NCBI GenBank assembly: GCA_050258555.1
Contig: JBLMZA010000156.1
Span: 1-17,075 of the forward strand
Direction: 5' to 3'
DNA from: CAISDA01 sp050258555
GTDB lineage: Bacteria > Bacteroidota > Ignavibacteria > UBA10030 > UBA8401
Length of the DNA: 17,075 nucleotides
In this document: piece after piece, positions 1 through 8,115 of the stretch
Position numbering within the stretch: the stretch's first letter is position 1
How the letters are laid out: every line of letters starts with the position of its first letter
The notes under the pieces: model-generated
Seen by the model: the letters and a program-made list of their open reading frames with translations, nothing else
The model's database searches: none
What the model was told of the DNA's origin: nothing
Made by a program: the position numbers and the translations under genes

Positions 1-34
1 ATGCTCGCTTCCGTCTTTCTTCAAGAGTAATCAT
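1..34 (-). CDS. Possible 5' end of a gene running off the left edge
   Basis: On the minus strand an ATG at 34-32 opens a frame reading MITLEERRKRA that stays open to the window edge. Only 11 codons are visible, so neither family nor reality can be judged. No Shine-Dalgarno is seen just upstream. The 51 bp between it and the stop of the next minus-strand gene (86) would suit a gene start. It could equally be chance. Confidence 0.2.
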   Translation of the reverse strand, partial: MITLEERRKRA

Positions 35-85
35 GAACGAAAGATAGGAAGTATCCCTTAATAGTACAAGCCGTAAGCCCTTATT

Positions 86-511
86 TTATGAATTATTTTT
101 ACGCTGAGTAATTACAATTACTGTAAATACTGAGTCTTGAAACACGATCGTAAAATCGCCGGCATCTCCTCCTGATGGTTGGTCGATGGAAAGAAACATG
201 CACTTCGTTCCGATGCGAAGCACATAATCACCGTTATCGATACGCGCCCAACTTGGATTGGATGTCGGAATTGGATCATCGCCCACATCGCATCTGAAGT
301 TGCATGCATCATTATGCACGGCGGTGACTCCTGATCGGATTGGAGTCAATCGTCCCGAAGTGAAATCACTCCATTCATAGAGATACACAGGAACATCATT
401 GATAAAATTACCGTAACTATCTTGAACGCGCAACTGCATCTCCTCTGTCCCTGCCAACGAAAAATTTGATACGCACACGAGCAATGCCGCAAGAACGATA
501 ATTTTTTTCAT
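86..511 (-). CDS. Small secreted protein of unknown function (141 aa)
   Basis: I do not recognise this protein. Residues 1-20 form a clear Sec signal peptide: MKK, a hydrophobic core (IIVLAALLVCV), then cleavage near SLA|G. The mature part of about 120 residues alternates hydrophobic and polar residues, with LRVQDSYGNFINDVPVYLY near its start and NGDYVLRI further on. That pattern resembles small Ig-like or carboxypeptidase-regulatory beta-sandwich domains; this is an inference from pattern only. It has three cysteines in the mature region. A GAGG at 517-520 sits 5 nt before the ATG and supports this start. Base composition is AT-richer than the genes to its right, consistent with recent acquisition or weak selection. 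No transmembrane segment follows the signal peptide, so it is probably periplasmic, outer-membrane-associated or secreted. Confidence 0.65.
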   Translation of the reverse strand: MKKIIVLAALLVCVSNFSLAGTEEMQLRVQDSYGNFINDVPVYLYEWSDFTSGRLTPIRSGVTAVHNDACNFRCDVGDDPIPTSNPSWARIDNGDYVLRIGTKCMFLSIDQPSGGDAGDFTIVFQDSVFTVIVITQRKNNS

Positions 512-591
512 GCCATCCTCAGGATTAGTATGAAGGAAGTAAGATGTGATGGAATTGAATCATGAAAAACTTCATTATCGTATTACTGTTT

Positions 592-798
592 TTATTTCAT
601 AGACCCTCCGCTAGTTCTGAATGAAAAATGATGATCTATCAATAATATGGCTTTCATAAAATCAGCAATGAAGCCCGTACCAAAGAACGCGACGTCCATG
701 CGGCAGTCGGATGCCTTATCAAATGCGTTCTTATCCGAGTATTCATGCCGGCCCTTTGTCAGTTCCGCAAAGCCATCTAGCTGGTAAAATGAAAAACA
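592..798 (-). pseudogene. Possible gene remnant (C-terminal fragment, unknown family)
   Basis: Between an in-frame TGA (799-801) and a TAA (592-594) the minus strand is open for 68 codons. The peptide looks natural, for example DGFAELTKGRHEYSDKNAF and then DVAFFGTGFIADFMKAI. The first in-frame ATG comes only at about codon 34, so if this is a gene its 5' part is lost. It may be the tail of a degraded gene. I do not recognise it, and it could be a chance open frame. Confidence 0.2.
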
Positions 799-824
799 TC
801 AGACAATGCCAACCCTGACATTGG

Positions 825-1094
825 ATGTCGGGAAATATGGGGAGTCAATGGAAGCTTCCCGGATGCGGATCAAGACCGACATCGATCCGCATCCGATACA
901 GGTTGTTCGATGAACACGGTTCTGCGGAATCGGTCGATGCTCTTTCTAGAGCAAAAGCCACGAATGGGAAAACATTGAGCATGAAGCATGGCGATACACT
1001 TTTTGCATCATGGGCGGGATCCTCATCAATCAGGGGGAAGAAACAGGATCATGTGGATAGTATGAAGACGCTTGATGAAGATAGCATATCTTGA
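825..1094 (+). CDS. Doubtful 89-aa open frame
   Basis: This is a plus-strand ATG-to-TGA frame in the gene-poor region. Its middle (YRLFDEHGSAESVDALSRA, then TNGKTLSMKHGDTLFAS) has natural-looking composition, but the first 20 residues do not. There is no good Shine-Dalgarno (upstream sequence TGACATTGG), no signal peptide and no recognised motif. It could be a fragment of an old gene fused to chance sequence. The terminator at 1171-1205 would serve transcripts from this strand, which is weak support. Confidence 0.2.
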   Translation: MSGNMGSQWKLPGCGSRPTSIRIRYRLFDEHGSAESVDALSRAKATNGKTLSMKHGDTLFASWAGSSSIRGKKQDHVDSMKTLDEDSIS

Positions 1095-1170
1095 GAAATA
1101 ATGCAATCTAATTGTAGGACAATTTTTCCATCAACTTATTCGACATCTATGCTACAGCGAAAAAATACAA

Positions 1171-1205
1171 AAGGCGGCTCCTCTCATGAGGGGCCGCTTT
1201 TTTTT
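1171..1205. terminator. Bidirectional intrinsic terminator
   Basis: GCGGCTCCTC (1174-1183) pairs with GAGGGGCCGC (1188-1197) through one G-U pair, with a TCAT loop (1184-1187), giving a 10-bp stem. Eight T residues follow at 1198-1205 for plus-strand transcripts. On the other side the A-rich run at about 1160-1172 gives a T-rich tail for minus-strand transcripts. It lies 22 bp beyond the stop of the histidine kinase gene, whose transcript it most likely ends. Confidence 0.85.
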
Positions 1206-1226
1206 CATTTTCTCTCTGTGTGTGCG

Positions 1227-3569
1227 CTAGGTTGCTGACACGAAAAAGCGGCTCAGCTTTTTGACCAGGGCTTCGCTCTGGTACGGCTTCTGTATGAATC
1301 CGGCCACTTCGCCCAGGGGAAGGAACTTCGCCCGCACTTCGGCTTCCGAGTATCCGCTGGAGAGCACGATCTGCGCCTGCGGATCGATCTGTTTCAGGCG
1401 CACGAATGTTTCTTCGCCGCTCATGCCGGGCATCGAGAGATCCAGAAGCACGACTTTGATTTCATCATGATGCTCGGCATAGACCGCCACGGCCTCTTCG
1501 CCGCCGCCGGCACTGATATTTTTGAAGCCGCTGCTTTCCAGGATATCGCCCACGACTTCTCGCACAAGCTCTTCATCGTCCACGATGAGCACCATGCCCG
1601 AGGACGGTTCGTAATGCTTCGCCGATTCTTCAGACATCTGTTCCTCCCCTTTCGTATCGATAGCAGGGAAGGCGAGCCGGAATGTCGTACCTTTTCCTTC
1701 TTCGCTCTCCAGAAGCAGGCCGCCCCGGTGTCCCCGCACAATTCCAAAGACGGCAGCGAGTCCGAGACCGCGGCCGGAAAATTTCGTCGAAAAAAACGGA
1801 TCGAACAGTTTCGAGATCGTCTCCGTGTTCATCCCGCATCCGTTATCCTGCACTTCCAGAATCGTATAGCATCCGGGCTCGAGCGGCTCGCCCGTGCGCT
1901 CAGCCCACTCGGTATTCCAGGCGAAGATCTCATCGACCGACGTGGCGATGGCAACCGTGCCGCCTTCGTGATCGATCGCCTCTCCGGCGTTGATGACGAG
2001 ATTCATCACCACCTGCTGGATCTGCTCGCGGTCGCCGTAGACGGGCCGGGCCCCTTCCTGCAGGTGCAGAACGAGGCGGGCTTTCTTCGGGAGGGCCGCT
2101 TCGATCGCCGGCAGATTGCTGCGTATGACATCGTTGATATCGACGCTCCCGGCCATGAATCGTCCTTTGCCTGCATAGGCCAGGAGCTTCTGCGTGAGTT
2201 CCGAGGCGCGCACGACGGCCTTCTTCGCCTTTTCGAGATGATCGGCCGCCGCGGTGTCCTGCTCGATGTGCCGAAGCGCGATCGCCGTCTGTCCGAGCAC
2301 GACCTGGAGCAGATTATTGAAATCGTGCGCAATGCCTCCGGCCATCACGCCGAGCGACTCCATCTTCTGCAACTGCCGCCTGGTTTCTTCCATCTTCTTG
2401 CGATCGGTGATGTCGCGCACCACCGAGGCCAGGATGCGCCTGCCGCTCATCTGGAGAATGCCCGCTGAATATTCGACATCGACGAGCTTTCCGCTTTTGG
2501 TCACATACTGCTGCTCGCCGTGTATGGGCTGCCCCGAATCCATGATCTGATAGATGTGCCGGTTCACGTCCTCCAGATTGCCGCCGATGAGCGAATAGAA
2601 CTGCATCTTCTGCAGCTCTGCCGGCGAATAGCCGAGCATCGTCGAGAACGCCCGGTTGGCTTCCAGGATCCGCTTCGAGTGCACATCCATCAGGAAGACG
2701 CCCTCGACGGCCTGCTCGACGACCGAGCGGTAGCGCAGCTCGCTTTCATAGATCGCCTGCTCGACACGCTTGCGTTCGGAGATGTCGTTGAACACGACGG
2801 CGAATTTGCCGCGCTCGGTGCAATAGGCGCGCACATCGTAGTAGCGGCCGAGCGAGGCCGCATAGTTCTCGAAATGCTCGTGCTCGCCCGTGAGCGCCAC
2901 GCGTCCGTAGCGTTCGATCCAATACGGCTCCGTGGCCGGAAGCACCGTCCTGACGGTTTTGCCGACGAGTTCGGCGCGCTTCAGCCCCGTCATTTCTTCA
3001 AACATGGGATTGACATCAAGGAAGCGGTAATCGACCGGGCGGCCGTCCGCATCGCAGATGATCTCGTGCAGCGCCACGGCGCTGATCTGTTCGCGGAAGA
3101 GGAGCCGAAGTTGCTCTTCGCTTCTGGCCAGCCTGGCTTCGGCCTCGCGGCTTTTGGACACATCGCGCACGCGCAGGAGCAGCACGGGCTCGTCGAAGAA
3201 TCCGCAGGCATCGCACCGGACTTCGACCGGAAAGGCGCTGCCGTCTGAGCGGCGGTGGACCGTTTCATAGAGCGTGCTGCCGTCCGATTCGGCGCGAGCG
3301 CAGAAGCCGGCAAGATACGGAAGGGTGTCGATGGAATGGAGATCGCGCAGACTCAACGCCAGGAACTGCTCCGGCGTGTATCGGTAGGCCAAGGCCGCCG
3401 CCGCACTGGCATCCATGATCCGCCAGTCGGAGGCGCGCACGGCAAACCTGATGTCGCCTTCGCTCTGCAGACGCAGGACCGACGGATCATCGAGCAGCGG
3501 AGACGTGTGTGCGTCGCTCCTGCTTCTGATTCTGTGGCTCAAGACTTCGCTGCGTCGTCGTCTCTTCAT
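1227..3569 (-). CDS. Soluble multi-PAS hybrid histidine kinase with C-terminal receiver (780 aa)
   Basis: Three PAS/PAC units are visible at about residues 35-140, 150-265 and 275-390; two end in the typical DISERKR and DITDRKK joints. The dimerisation/phosphoacceptor box GGIAHDFNNLL (411-421) puts the phosphorylated His at 415. This form, with HDFNN, is typical of two-component kinases that carry their own receiver. The ATP-binding domain has an N-box (VVMNLVINAGEAI, 520-532), DNGCGM (575-580) and GRGLGLAAVFGIV (599-611). The receiver spans about 658-775 with acidic D664/D665, phosphoacceptor D710 (LLDLSMPG) and K761. No transmembrane segment or signal peptide is seen, so it should sense a cytoplasmic cue. 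The ligand is unknown and no haem or flavin motif was recognised. It starts 16 nt after carA in the same direction, without a visible Shine-Dalgarno, and is probably co-transcribed. No separate response regulator gene is in the window. Confidence 0.93.
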   Translation of the reverse strand: MKRRRRSEVLSHRIRSRSDAHTSPLLDDPSVLRLQSEGDIRFAVRASDWRIMDASAAAALAYRYTPEQFLALSLRDLHSIDTLPYLAGFCARAESDGSTLYETVHRRSDGSAFPVEVRCDACGFFDEPVLLLRVRDVSKSREAEARLARSEEQLRLLFREQISAVALHEIICDADGRPVDYRFLDVNPMFEEMTGLKRAELVGKTVRTVLPATEPYWIERYGRVALTGEHEHFENYAASLGRYYDVRAYCTERGKFAVVFNDISERKRVEQAIYESELRYRSVVEQAVEGVFLMDVHSKRILEANRAFSTMLGYSPAELQKMQFYSLIGGNLEDVNRHIYQIMDSGQPIHGEQQYVTKSGKLVDVEYSAGILQMSGRRILASVVRDITDRKKMEETRRQLQKMESLGVMAGGIAHDFNNLLQVVLGQTAIALRHIEQDTAAADHLEKAKKAVVRASELTQKLLAYAGKGRFMAGSVDINDVIRSNLPAIEAALPKKARLVLHLQEGARPVYGDREQIQQVVMNLVINAGEAIDHEGGTVAIATSVDEIFAWNTEWAERTGEPLEPGCYTILEVQDNGCGMNTETISKLFDPFFSTKFSGRGLGLAAVFGIVRGHRGGLLLESEEGKGTTFRLAFPAIDTKGEEQMSEESAKHYEPSSGMVLIVDDEELVREVVGDILESSGFKNISAGGGEEAVAVYAEHHDEIKVVLLDLSMPGMSGEETFVRLKQIDPQAQIVLSSGYSEAEVRAKFLPLGEVAGFIQKPYQSEALVKKLSRFFVSAT

Positions 3570-3585
3570 GGGAAATTGTAGTTTC

Positions 3586-4722
3586 TCAGCCGGAAGCGCG
3601 CGCCATCATATCGGTGAACTGCCGGAAGAGATAATCACTGTCATGAGGACCGGGAGAGGCTTCCGGATGATACTGGACGCAAAACAGGGGAAGCTCCTTG
3701 TGTTCGAAACCTTCGACCGTCGAATCGTTCAGGTTCACATGCGTGAGCCGCAGCTTCGCCTCGTCCATCGTCGACCAGTCGACGGCAAATCCGTGGTTCT
3801 GGGAGGTGACTTCGATGGCGCCCGTGTGCAGATTCTTCACGGGATGATTGCCGCCTCTGTGTCCGAACTTGAGCTTGTATGTCCTGCCTCCGAGCGCCAA
3901 TGCCAGCAGCTGATGGCCGAGACAGATGCCGAAGATCGGCTTCTTGCCGATCAATCCGGCCAGGTTTTTGACCGCATAGGTGACGGCATCCGGATCGCCG
4001 GGGCCGTTGGAAAGGAAGATGCCGTCGGGATTCATCGCGAGGACTTCTTCGGCGGTGGTCGATGCGGGCACGACCTTGAGCGTACAGCCGTAGCCGGCCA
4101 GGCGCCGCAGGATGTTATGCTTCACGCCGTAATCGAAGACGACGACCGAGTAGCGCTTCCCGGCCTTCACGCGTTCATCGGCATCGGGAGAGAGCGCAAA
4201 CGGCGTCGCATCGACCGCGCTCCAGTCATAGGGATCGCAGCAGGTGACCGTCGATGCGAGGTCGAGTCCGGCCATGCCGGGCAGCGCGCGCGCTTTTTCC
4301 ACCAGGCAGGCATCATCCATATCCGTGGTCGAGAGCACGCCGCGCAGCGCGCCTTCGGAGCGGAGCATCTTGGTGAGCATGCGCGTATCGATGCCCTGGA
4401 TGCCGACGATGCCGTGCTTCTTCAGGAAATCGCCGAGGTTGGATGTTGCGCGGAAATTGCTGTATGTGTCGAAATATTCCCTCACGATGAAACCGCGCGC
4501 ATGCGGCCGCAGCGCCTCCATGTCGTCTTCATTGACGCCGTAGTTGCCGATCATCGGCTGCGTCATCGCGATGATCTGTCCGGCATAGGACGGATCGGTC
4601 ACGATCTCCTGATAGCCCGTGAGGCTGGTATTGAAGCAGACTTCGCCGGCCACTTCGCCCTCGGCGCCGAACCCGACGCCGGTAAACACTTTTCCATTTT
4701 CCAGTGCAAGTTTTGCGATCAT
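3586..4722 (-). CDS. carA: Carbamoyl-phosphate synthase small (glutaminase) subunit
   Basis: CarA hydrolyses glutamine and passes ammonia to CarB for carbamoyl phosphate, the precursor of pyrimidines and arginine. The N-terminal CPSase small-chain domain (about 1-140) carries the family block NTSLTGYQEIVTDPSYAGQI. The C-terminal class I glutamine amidotransferase domain has the nucleophile elbow GICLGHQ with C267, and H352/E354 in QYHPEASPGP complete the triad. Length (378 aa) is normal. I chose ATG at 4722 because MIAKLALENG fits the usual CarA N-terminus. A TTG at 4731 would add three residues and has a weak AAAGAG about 9 nt upstream. No carB or other pyrimidine/arginine gene is adjacent, so the large subunit must lie elsewhere. 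The histidine kinase gene follows after 16 nt. The 112 bp upstream hold no promoter I can call with confidence. Confidence 0.96.
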   Translation of the reverse strand: MIAKLALENGKVFTGVGFGAEGEVAGEVCFNTSLTGYQEIVTDPSYAGQIIAMTQPMIGNYGVNEDDMEALRPHARGFIVREYFDTYSNFRATSNLGDFLKKHGIVGIQGIDTRMLTKMLRSEGALRGVLSTTDMDDACLVEKARALPGMAGLDLASTVTCCDPYDWSAVDATPFALSPDADERVKAGKRYSVVVFDYGVKHNILRRLAGYGCTLKVVPASTTAEEVLAMNPDGIFLSNGPGDPDAVTYAVKNLAGLIGKKPIFGICLGHQLLALALGGRTYKLKFGHRGGNHPVKNLHTGAIEVTSQNHGFAVDWSTMDEAKLRLTHVNLNDSTVEGFEHKELPLFCVQYHPEASPGPHDSDYLFRQFTDMMARASG

Positions 4723-4834
4723 ATGTTTCAACAGATGGTGCTCTTTCTTTCACAATCGATGATAAAAAACGGCAGGATACGGCTGAATAACATTTCTTTA
4801 TAAGATACGGAAATTCCCGTCCAGATGACAGCAC

Positions 4835-6487
4835 TTATTTCTTCCCGTTGCGCAGCAGCTGATCGTAGCGCGGCTTCGATTCGATGAGCGCGCCGGCCGT
4901 CTGCGCCTGAGTGTCGTAGCGGAGCGCCGTGGTGATGCGTCCCTTCTCGCCGAAATACCGCGCATGCAGCTCGACATCGAGCTCCTCTTTCACTTCATGG
5001 CGGTTGCGCGCAAAGACGGTCTTCTTTTCCTTCGCGATCTGCGCGGTAAAGGCGTCGACCATCGAAAAGGCCTCGTCGCTGTAATGCTCTCGCGCCATGG
5101 CTTCCTTCATCGAGTCGAGCTTCTTCTCGGTCTCATCCTGATAGGTATAGCTGATCTCGTTCAGATACGACTGGAAGTCGTTGATGACATCGTCGGTAAT
5201 GGCGAAGTCCTCTTTCATCGTCGGATGCTTGGCCACATAGCGCGTGGCATACTTGAAGATGGCCGCATTCTGCATGAGTTCGTTGAAGTATGTGCTCTTG
5301 CGGTGCTCTTCAACCACCGAGTCGGGCATGATGCCGCCGAAATCGCGAACAACACGGCCGTGCGCCGTGTGGTAATTGTGCTTCAGGCTGTCGGGCATCG
5401 TCAGAAAGACGCCGTCCTTGTTCTTATGCAGATAATCGACCTCCTGAATCGAACGGCCGCTCGGCGTGTAATAGCGCGCCGTGGTCAGCTTGAGCGTCGC
5501 ATTGTACGTGAGCGGCGTGACCGTCTGGACGAGCCCCTTGCCGAATGAGCGCGTGCCCACGATCACGGCGCGGTCCAGGTCCTGCAGCGCGCCGGCGACG
5601 ATCTCGCTGGCGCTGGCCGAGCCGCGGTTGACGAGCACCGCCAGCGGAACATCGGCTGCCAGGGGATCTGTCTCGACGCGATAAACCTTCTCTTCGCCGC
5701 TTCTGCGGCCCTTGGTCGTGACCACCACCGAGCCTTTGGGCGCGAAGACGCTCACGACTTCGACGGCTGCCTCGAGCAGTCCGCCGGGATTGTCGCGCAG
5801 ATCAAGCACGATGCCTTTGAGTCCGCCGCGCACCTGAAACTCCTTCACCGCCTGCCTGACTTCCTCTCCGGCGCGGCGCGAGAAGCGGTCGAGCCGGATA
5901 TACCCGATGCCGTCTTTCATATAGCCCGAGTATGTCACGTTGTTGACCTGAATCTGTTCGCGCACGAGCACGAATTCCAACGGATGCGGCGTTCCCTCGC
6001 GGTCGACTTTCACGCGGACGGTCGTGCCGGGCTCGCCGCGCACGCGCCCGCGCACAGAATCCGGATTGGCCAGCTGTCCGGAAATCTCCTCGCCGTCGAT
6101 CTCAAGAATCCGGTCGCCGGCGCGGATGCCCTGCTTCTGCGCCGAATATCCGTCCATGGGCGAGAGCACGATGATCGATCCTTCGCGCACGCCGATGGTG
6201 ATGCCGACGCCGCCGTATTCGCCGTGCGTGATGAGTTCGATCTCGTCTCCTTCCTTCTCATCCATGAAGACCGTATAGGGATCGAGCGTCTCCAACATGC
6301 CGTCGATGCCGGCGCGCATGAACTTTTCGGGATCGACCACATCCACATAGCCTGTGGCGATTTCCTTGTACACCTTCCCGAAGATGTCCATCCCGCGGTT
6401 GATCTTCAGGTAAATGCTTTCTTCACCGGCCTGCGCCTGGAAGACCACGAGCAGCAGGCTCAACCCCACGACCATTCGTTTTTTCAT
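4835..6487 (-). CDS. S41 family C-terminal processing peptidase (CtpA/Prc type)
   Basis: This is a periplasmic serine protease with a Ser/Lys dyad. The start is set at the ATG at 6487, giving 550 aa, because it opens a clean Sec signal peptide (MKKRMVVGLSLLLVVFQAQA, residues 1-20). A longer frame from 6559 would bury that signal. A PDZ domain spans about residues 83-175 (GGVGITIG, then IRAGDRILEIDGEEI). The peptidase core follows with LDLRDNPGGLLEAA (228-241), the nucleophile motif GSASASEIVAGALQD (Ser292 by spacing) and catalytic Lys317 in RSFGKGLVQT. After the core, about 160 residues of mostly charged, helix-like sequence form a C-terminal extension, longer than in minimal CtpA proteins. 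Substrates are unknown; family members trim or degrade envelope proteins. It lies 112 bp upstream of carA and 90 bp downstream of the amylase gene, all in one direction. Confidence 0.95.
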   Translation of the reverse strand: MKKRMVVGLSLLLVVFQAQAGEESIYLKINRGMDIFGKVYKEIATGYVDVVDPEKFMRAGIDGMLETLDPYTVFMDEKEGDEIELITHGEYGGVGITIGVREGSIIVLSPMDGYSAQKQGIRAGDRILEIDGEEISGQLANPDSVRGRVRGEPGTTVRVKVDREGTPHPLEFVLVREQIQVNNVTYSGYMKDGIGYIRLDRFSRRAGEEVRQAVKEFQVRGGLKGIVLDLRDNPGGLLEAAVEVVSVFAPKGSVVVTTKGRRSGEEKVYRVETDPLAADVPLAVLVNRGSASASEIVAGALQDLDRAVIVGTRSFGKGLVQTVTPLTYNATLKLTTARYYTPSGRSIQEVDYLHKNKDGVFLTMPDSLKHNYHTAHGRVVRDFGGIMPDSVVEEHRKSTYFNELMQNAAIFKYATRYVAKHPTMKEDFAITDDVINDFQSYLNEISYTYQDETEKKLDSMKEAMAREHYSDEAFSMVDAFTAQIAKEKKTVFARNRHEVKEELDVELHARYFGEKGRITTALRYDTQAQTAGALIESKPRYDQLLRNGKK

Positions 6488-6577
6488 AGTATTCGCTTCG
6501 TCAAAAAATCTTTTCTTTCCCCCTGCGTTCGGAAAAAGCACATATAAAAGTATAACCAATCCATCAGGAAAAGCGTT

Positions 6578-7963
6578 TCACTGCTTCTGAAGACGGTAAA
6601 TTCCATATCCGAGGGCGGGCACCGCCAGGCGAAGCGAGGCGCCGCGCGAGACCTGGCATGAGGCGTTCGGCGATTCCAGAAGCGGTTCGGCCTTCACCGT
6701 CCGGCCCATGCCCGAGGGCAGCGCCACCAAGGCAGAATCGGCATGCGATGCGAAATTCCAGACGACAGCGAGCGTTTCCTTGCCTTTCGTGCGCAGGAAT
6801 GCATAGAGCTGTTTTTTGCCCGGCACGGCAAGCGGCTTCATGGCTCCGTCGGAGGCAAGCGCCGGATGATCCTTCCTCAGGCGAAAGAGCGCCTGATAGA
6901 GCGCGCGGAATTCCGGATGTGCCGTCCAGTTGACCTCGTGCTTTTCGAAGAGCCCGAGCTTCGCATCCGATCCGGCCTCCTGTCCGTTATAGAGAAGCGG
7001 CATGCCGGGAAACGTGTTGGCGGCCACGGCGGCAAGCTTGGCGCCGTCGACGCCGAACTTCACCACATCGGGATTGTCCCAGGCGTTCTCGTCATGGTTC
7101 GAAGAAAAACGCATGCGGATCGAGCCCTTCGGATAGTGCTTCGCTTCGCTTGCGAGGATGGAATCGAGCGCGGCCACGCTCCTGGTGCCCTGCATGAGCG
7201 GCGCCAGAAGCTGATAGAATGTCCAGCTGTATGTGGCATCGAACGCCTTCAGATGATGCTCGGGATACTGTCCTTCAGAAAGCATGAAGACGGGCTTGAT
7301 CCGGTCAAGGGCCGCGCGCGCCTCGTTCCAGAAATCAGTCGGCACCATTTCGGCCACATCGCAGCGGTACCCGTCGATGCCCACATCGCGCACCCAATAT
7401 TCGAGCATCTGGATCATGTAATCCCTCAATCCCGGTTTCGAGTAATCGAGATCGGCCACATCGCTCCAGTCGGCAACCGGCGCGACGACTCTGCCTGTGG
7501 AATCCTTCGTGAACCAGTCGGGATGCTGGCGCAGCAGCTTCGAATCCCATGAGGTATGATTGGCGACCATATCGATGATCACTTTCAATCCGAGCTTGTG
7601 TGCCGATGCGACCAGGCGCTTGAAGTCATCGAGCGTGCCGTATTCGGAGTTGACGCCGTAGTAATCGCGCACCGAGTATGAGCTGCCGAGCGTTCCCTTC
7701 CGGTGCTCGAGTCCCACGGGATGGATCGGCATGAGCCAGAGGATCGTCACGCCCAAGTCTTTGAGTTCGGGAAGCTTCGCTTCGATGCCGGCAAACGTGC
7801 CTTCCTTCGAGAATGCGCGCGGATAGATTTCATAGATGACGCCGCTTTTCACCCACGGCGCCGAGCGCCGGGCGGTCTTGTCGCCGAGCGTCTGCTGTTC
7901 CTGGGCCGGAAGTGTCTGAAGCGAACAAAGAAGCGCAAGAGCAAGGATGATCAGTCGTTTCAT
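6578..7963 (-). CDS. Secreted GH13 family alpha-amylase-like glycoside hydrolase
   Basis: This enzyme should hydrolyse alpha-glucosidic bonds in starch, glycogen or maltodextrins. With the start at 7963 it is 461 aa and begins with a signal peptide (MKRLIILALALLCSLQTLPA|QE), so it is exported. The (beta/alpha)8 barrel shows all four GH13 conserved regions: DMVANH (131-136), GYRCDVAE (198-205, nucleophile D202), MLSEG (227-231, acid/base E230) and FSSNHDE (286-292, transition-state D291). The barrel starts at VIYEIYPRAFS. A beta-sandwich C domain follows from about residue 375. No lipobox or starch-binding module is seen. The frame is open 41 codons further upstream, but that part lacks a signal and is unlikely to be translated. 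No Shine-Dalgarno precedes the ATG. Subfamily and product specificity cannot be told by eye. Confidence 0.93.
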   Translation of the reverse strand: MKRLIILALALLCSLQTLPAQEQQTLGDKTARRSAPWVKSGVIYEIYPRAFSKEGTFAGIEAKLPELKDLGVTILWLMPIHPVGLEHRKGTLGSSYSVRDYYGVNSEYGTLDDFKRLVASAHKLGLKVIIDMVANHTSWDSKLLRQHPDWFTKDSTGRVVAPVADWSDVADLDYSKPGLRDYMIQMLEYWVRDVGIDGYRCDVAEMVPTDFWNEARAALDRIKPVFMLSEGQYPEHHLKAFDATYSWTFYQLLAPLMQGTRSVAALDSILASEAKHYPKGSIRMRFSSNHDENAWDNPDVVKFGVDGAKLAAVAANTFPGMPLLYNGQEAGSDAKLGLFEKHEVNWTAHPEFRALYQALFRLRKDHPALASDGAMKPLAVPGKKQLYAFLRTKGKETLAVVWNFASHADSALVALPSGMGRTVKAEPLLESPNASCQVSRGASLRLAVPALGYGIYRLQKQ

Positions 7964-8030
7964 AAGATGTGCTGGTATGAGTGTGGATGAATGAGGATGT
8001 CTCGTGTCTGAGTGCAGAAGATACGGCAAG

Positions 8031-8068
8031 CGTGCGTGCAGCACGCACGAGGTATCGAAAAGGATACC
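8031..8068. repeat. Two adjacent perfect hairpins between helicase and amylase genes
   Basis: CGTGCGTG (8031-8038) and CACGCACG (8042-8049) form an 8-bp stem with a CAG loop. Next to it GGTATC (8051-8056) and GATACC (8063-8068) form a 6-bp stem with a 6-nt loop. Both lie in the 152-bp gap downstream of the helicase stop and upstream of the amylase start. There is no T-run, so they are not a standard intrinsic terminator. They may block RNA decay, act in the amylase leader, or bind protein. Confidence 0.5.
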
Positions 8069-8115
8069 GCAGGCGGCTGCGCACACGCTTATTGATGGTG
8101 ATGTCGTTCTATTAC

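Larger units (their letters stand above)
512..1159. other. Gene-poor, AT-richer stretch with likely coding remnants
   Basis: No convincing intact gene lies here. Two protein-like open stretches face each other: 592-798 on the minus strand, without a usable start, and 825-1094 on the plus strand. Neither matches a family I know. Base composition is lower in GC than from 1227 onward. The pattern fits decayed coding sequence between the small secreted-protein gene and the terminator at 1171-1205, but chance open frames are not excluded. No insertion-sequence ends or clear direct repeats were seen. Confidence 0.4.

Noticed and set aside
1467..2468. 333-aa plus-strand open frame inside the histidine kinase gene
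   Set aside because: It is antisense to a gene with complete kinase motifs. The peptide is His/Arg/Asp-rich without motifs, as expected from the GC-rich codon pattern of the real strand.
3415..4803. 462-aa plus-strand open frame over carA
   Set aside because: It is antisense to carA with its intact catalytic residues. The other long frames opposite the S41, amylase, beta-helix and permease genes are rejected on the same ground.
4723..4834. Possible attenuator or pyrimidine-responsive leader before carA
   Set aside because: I could not find a convincing terminator hairpin, PyrR-binding loop or leader peptide in this gap.
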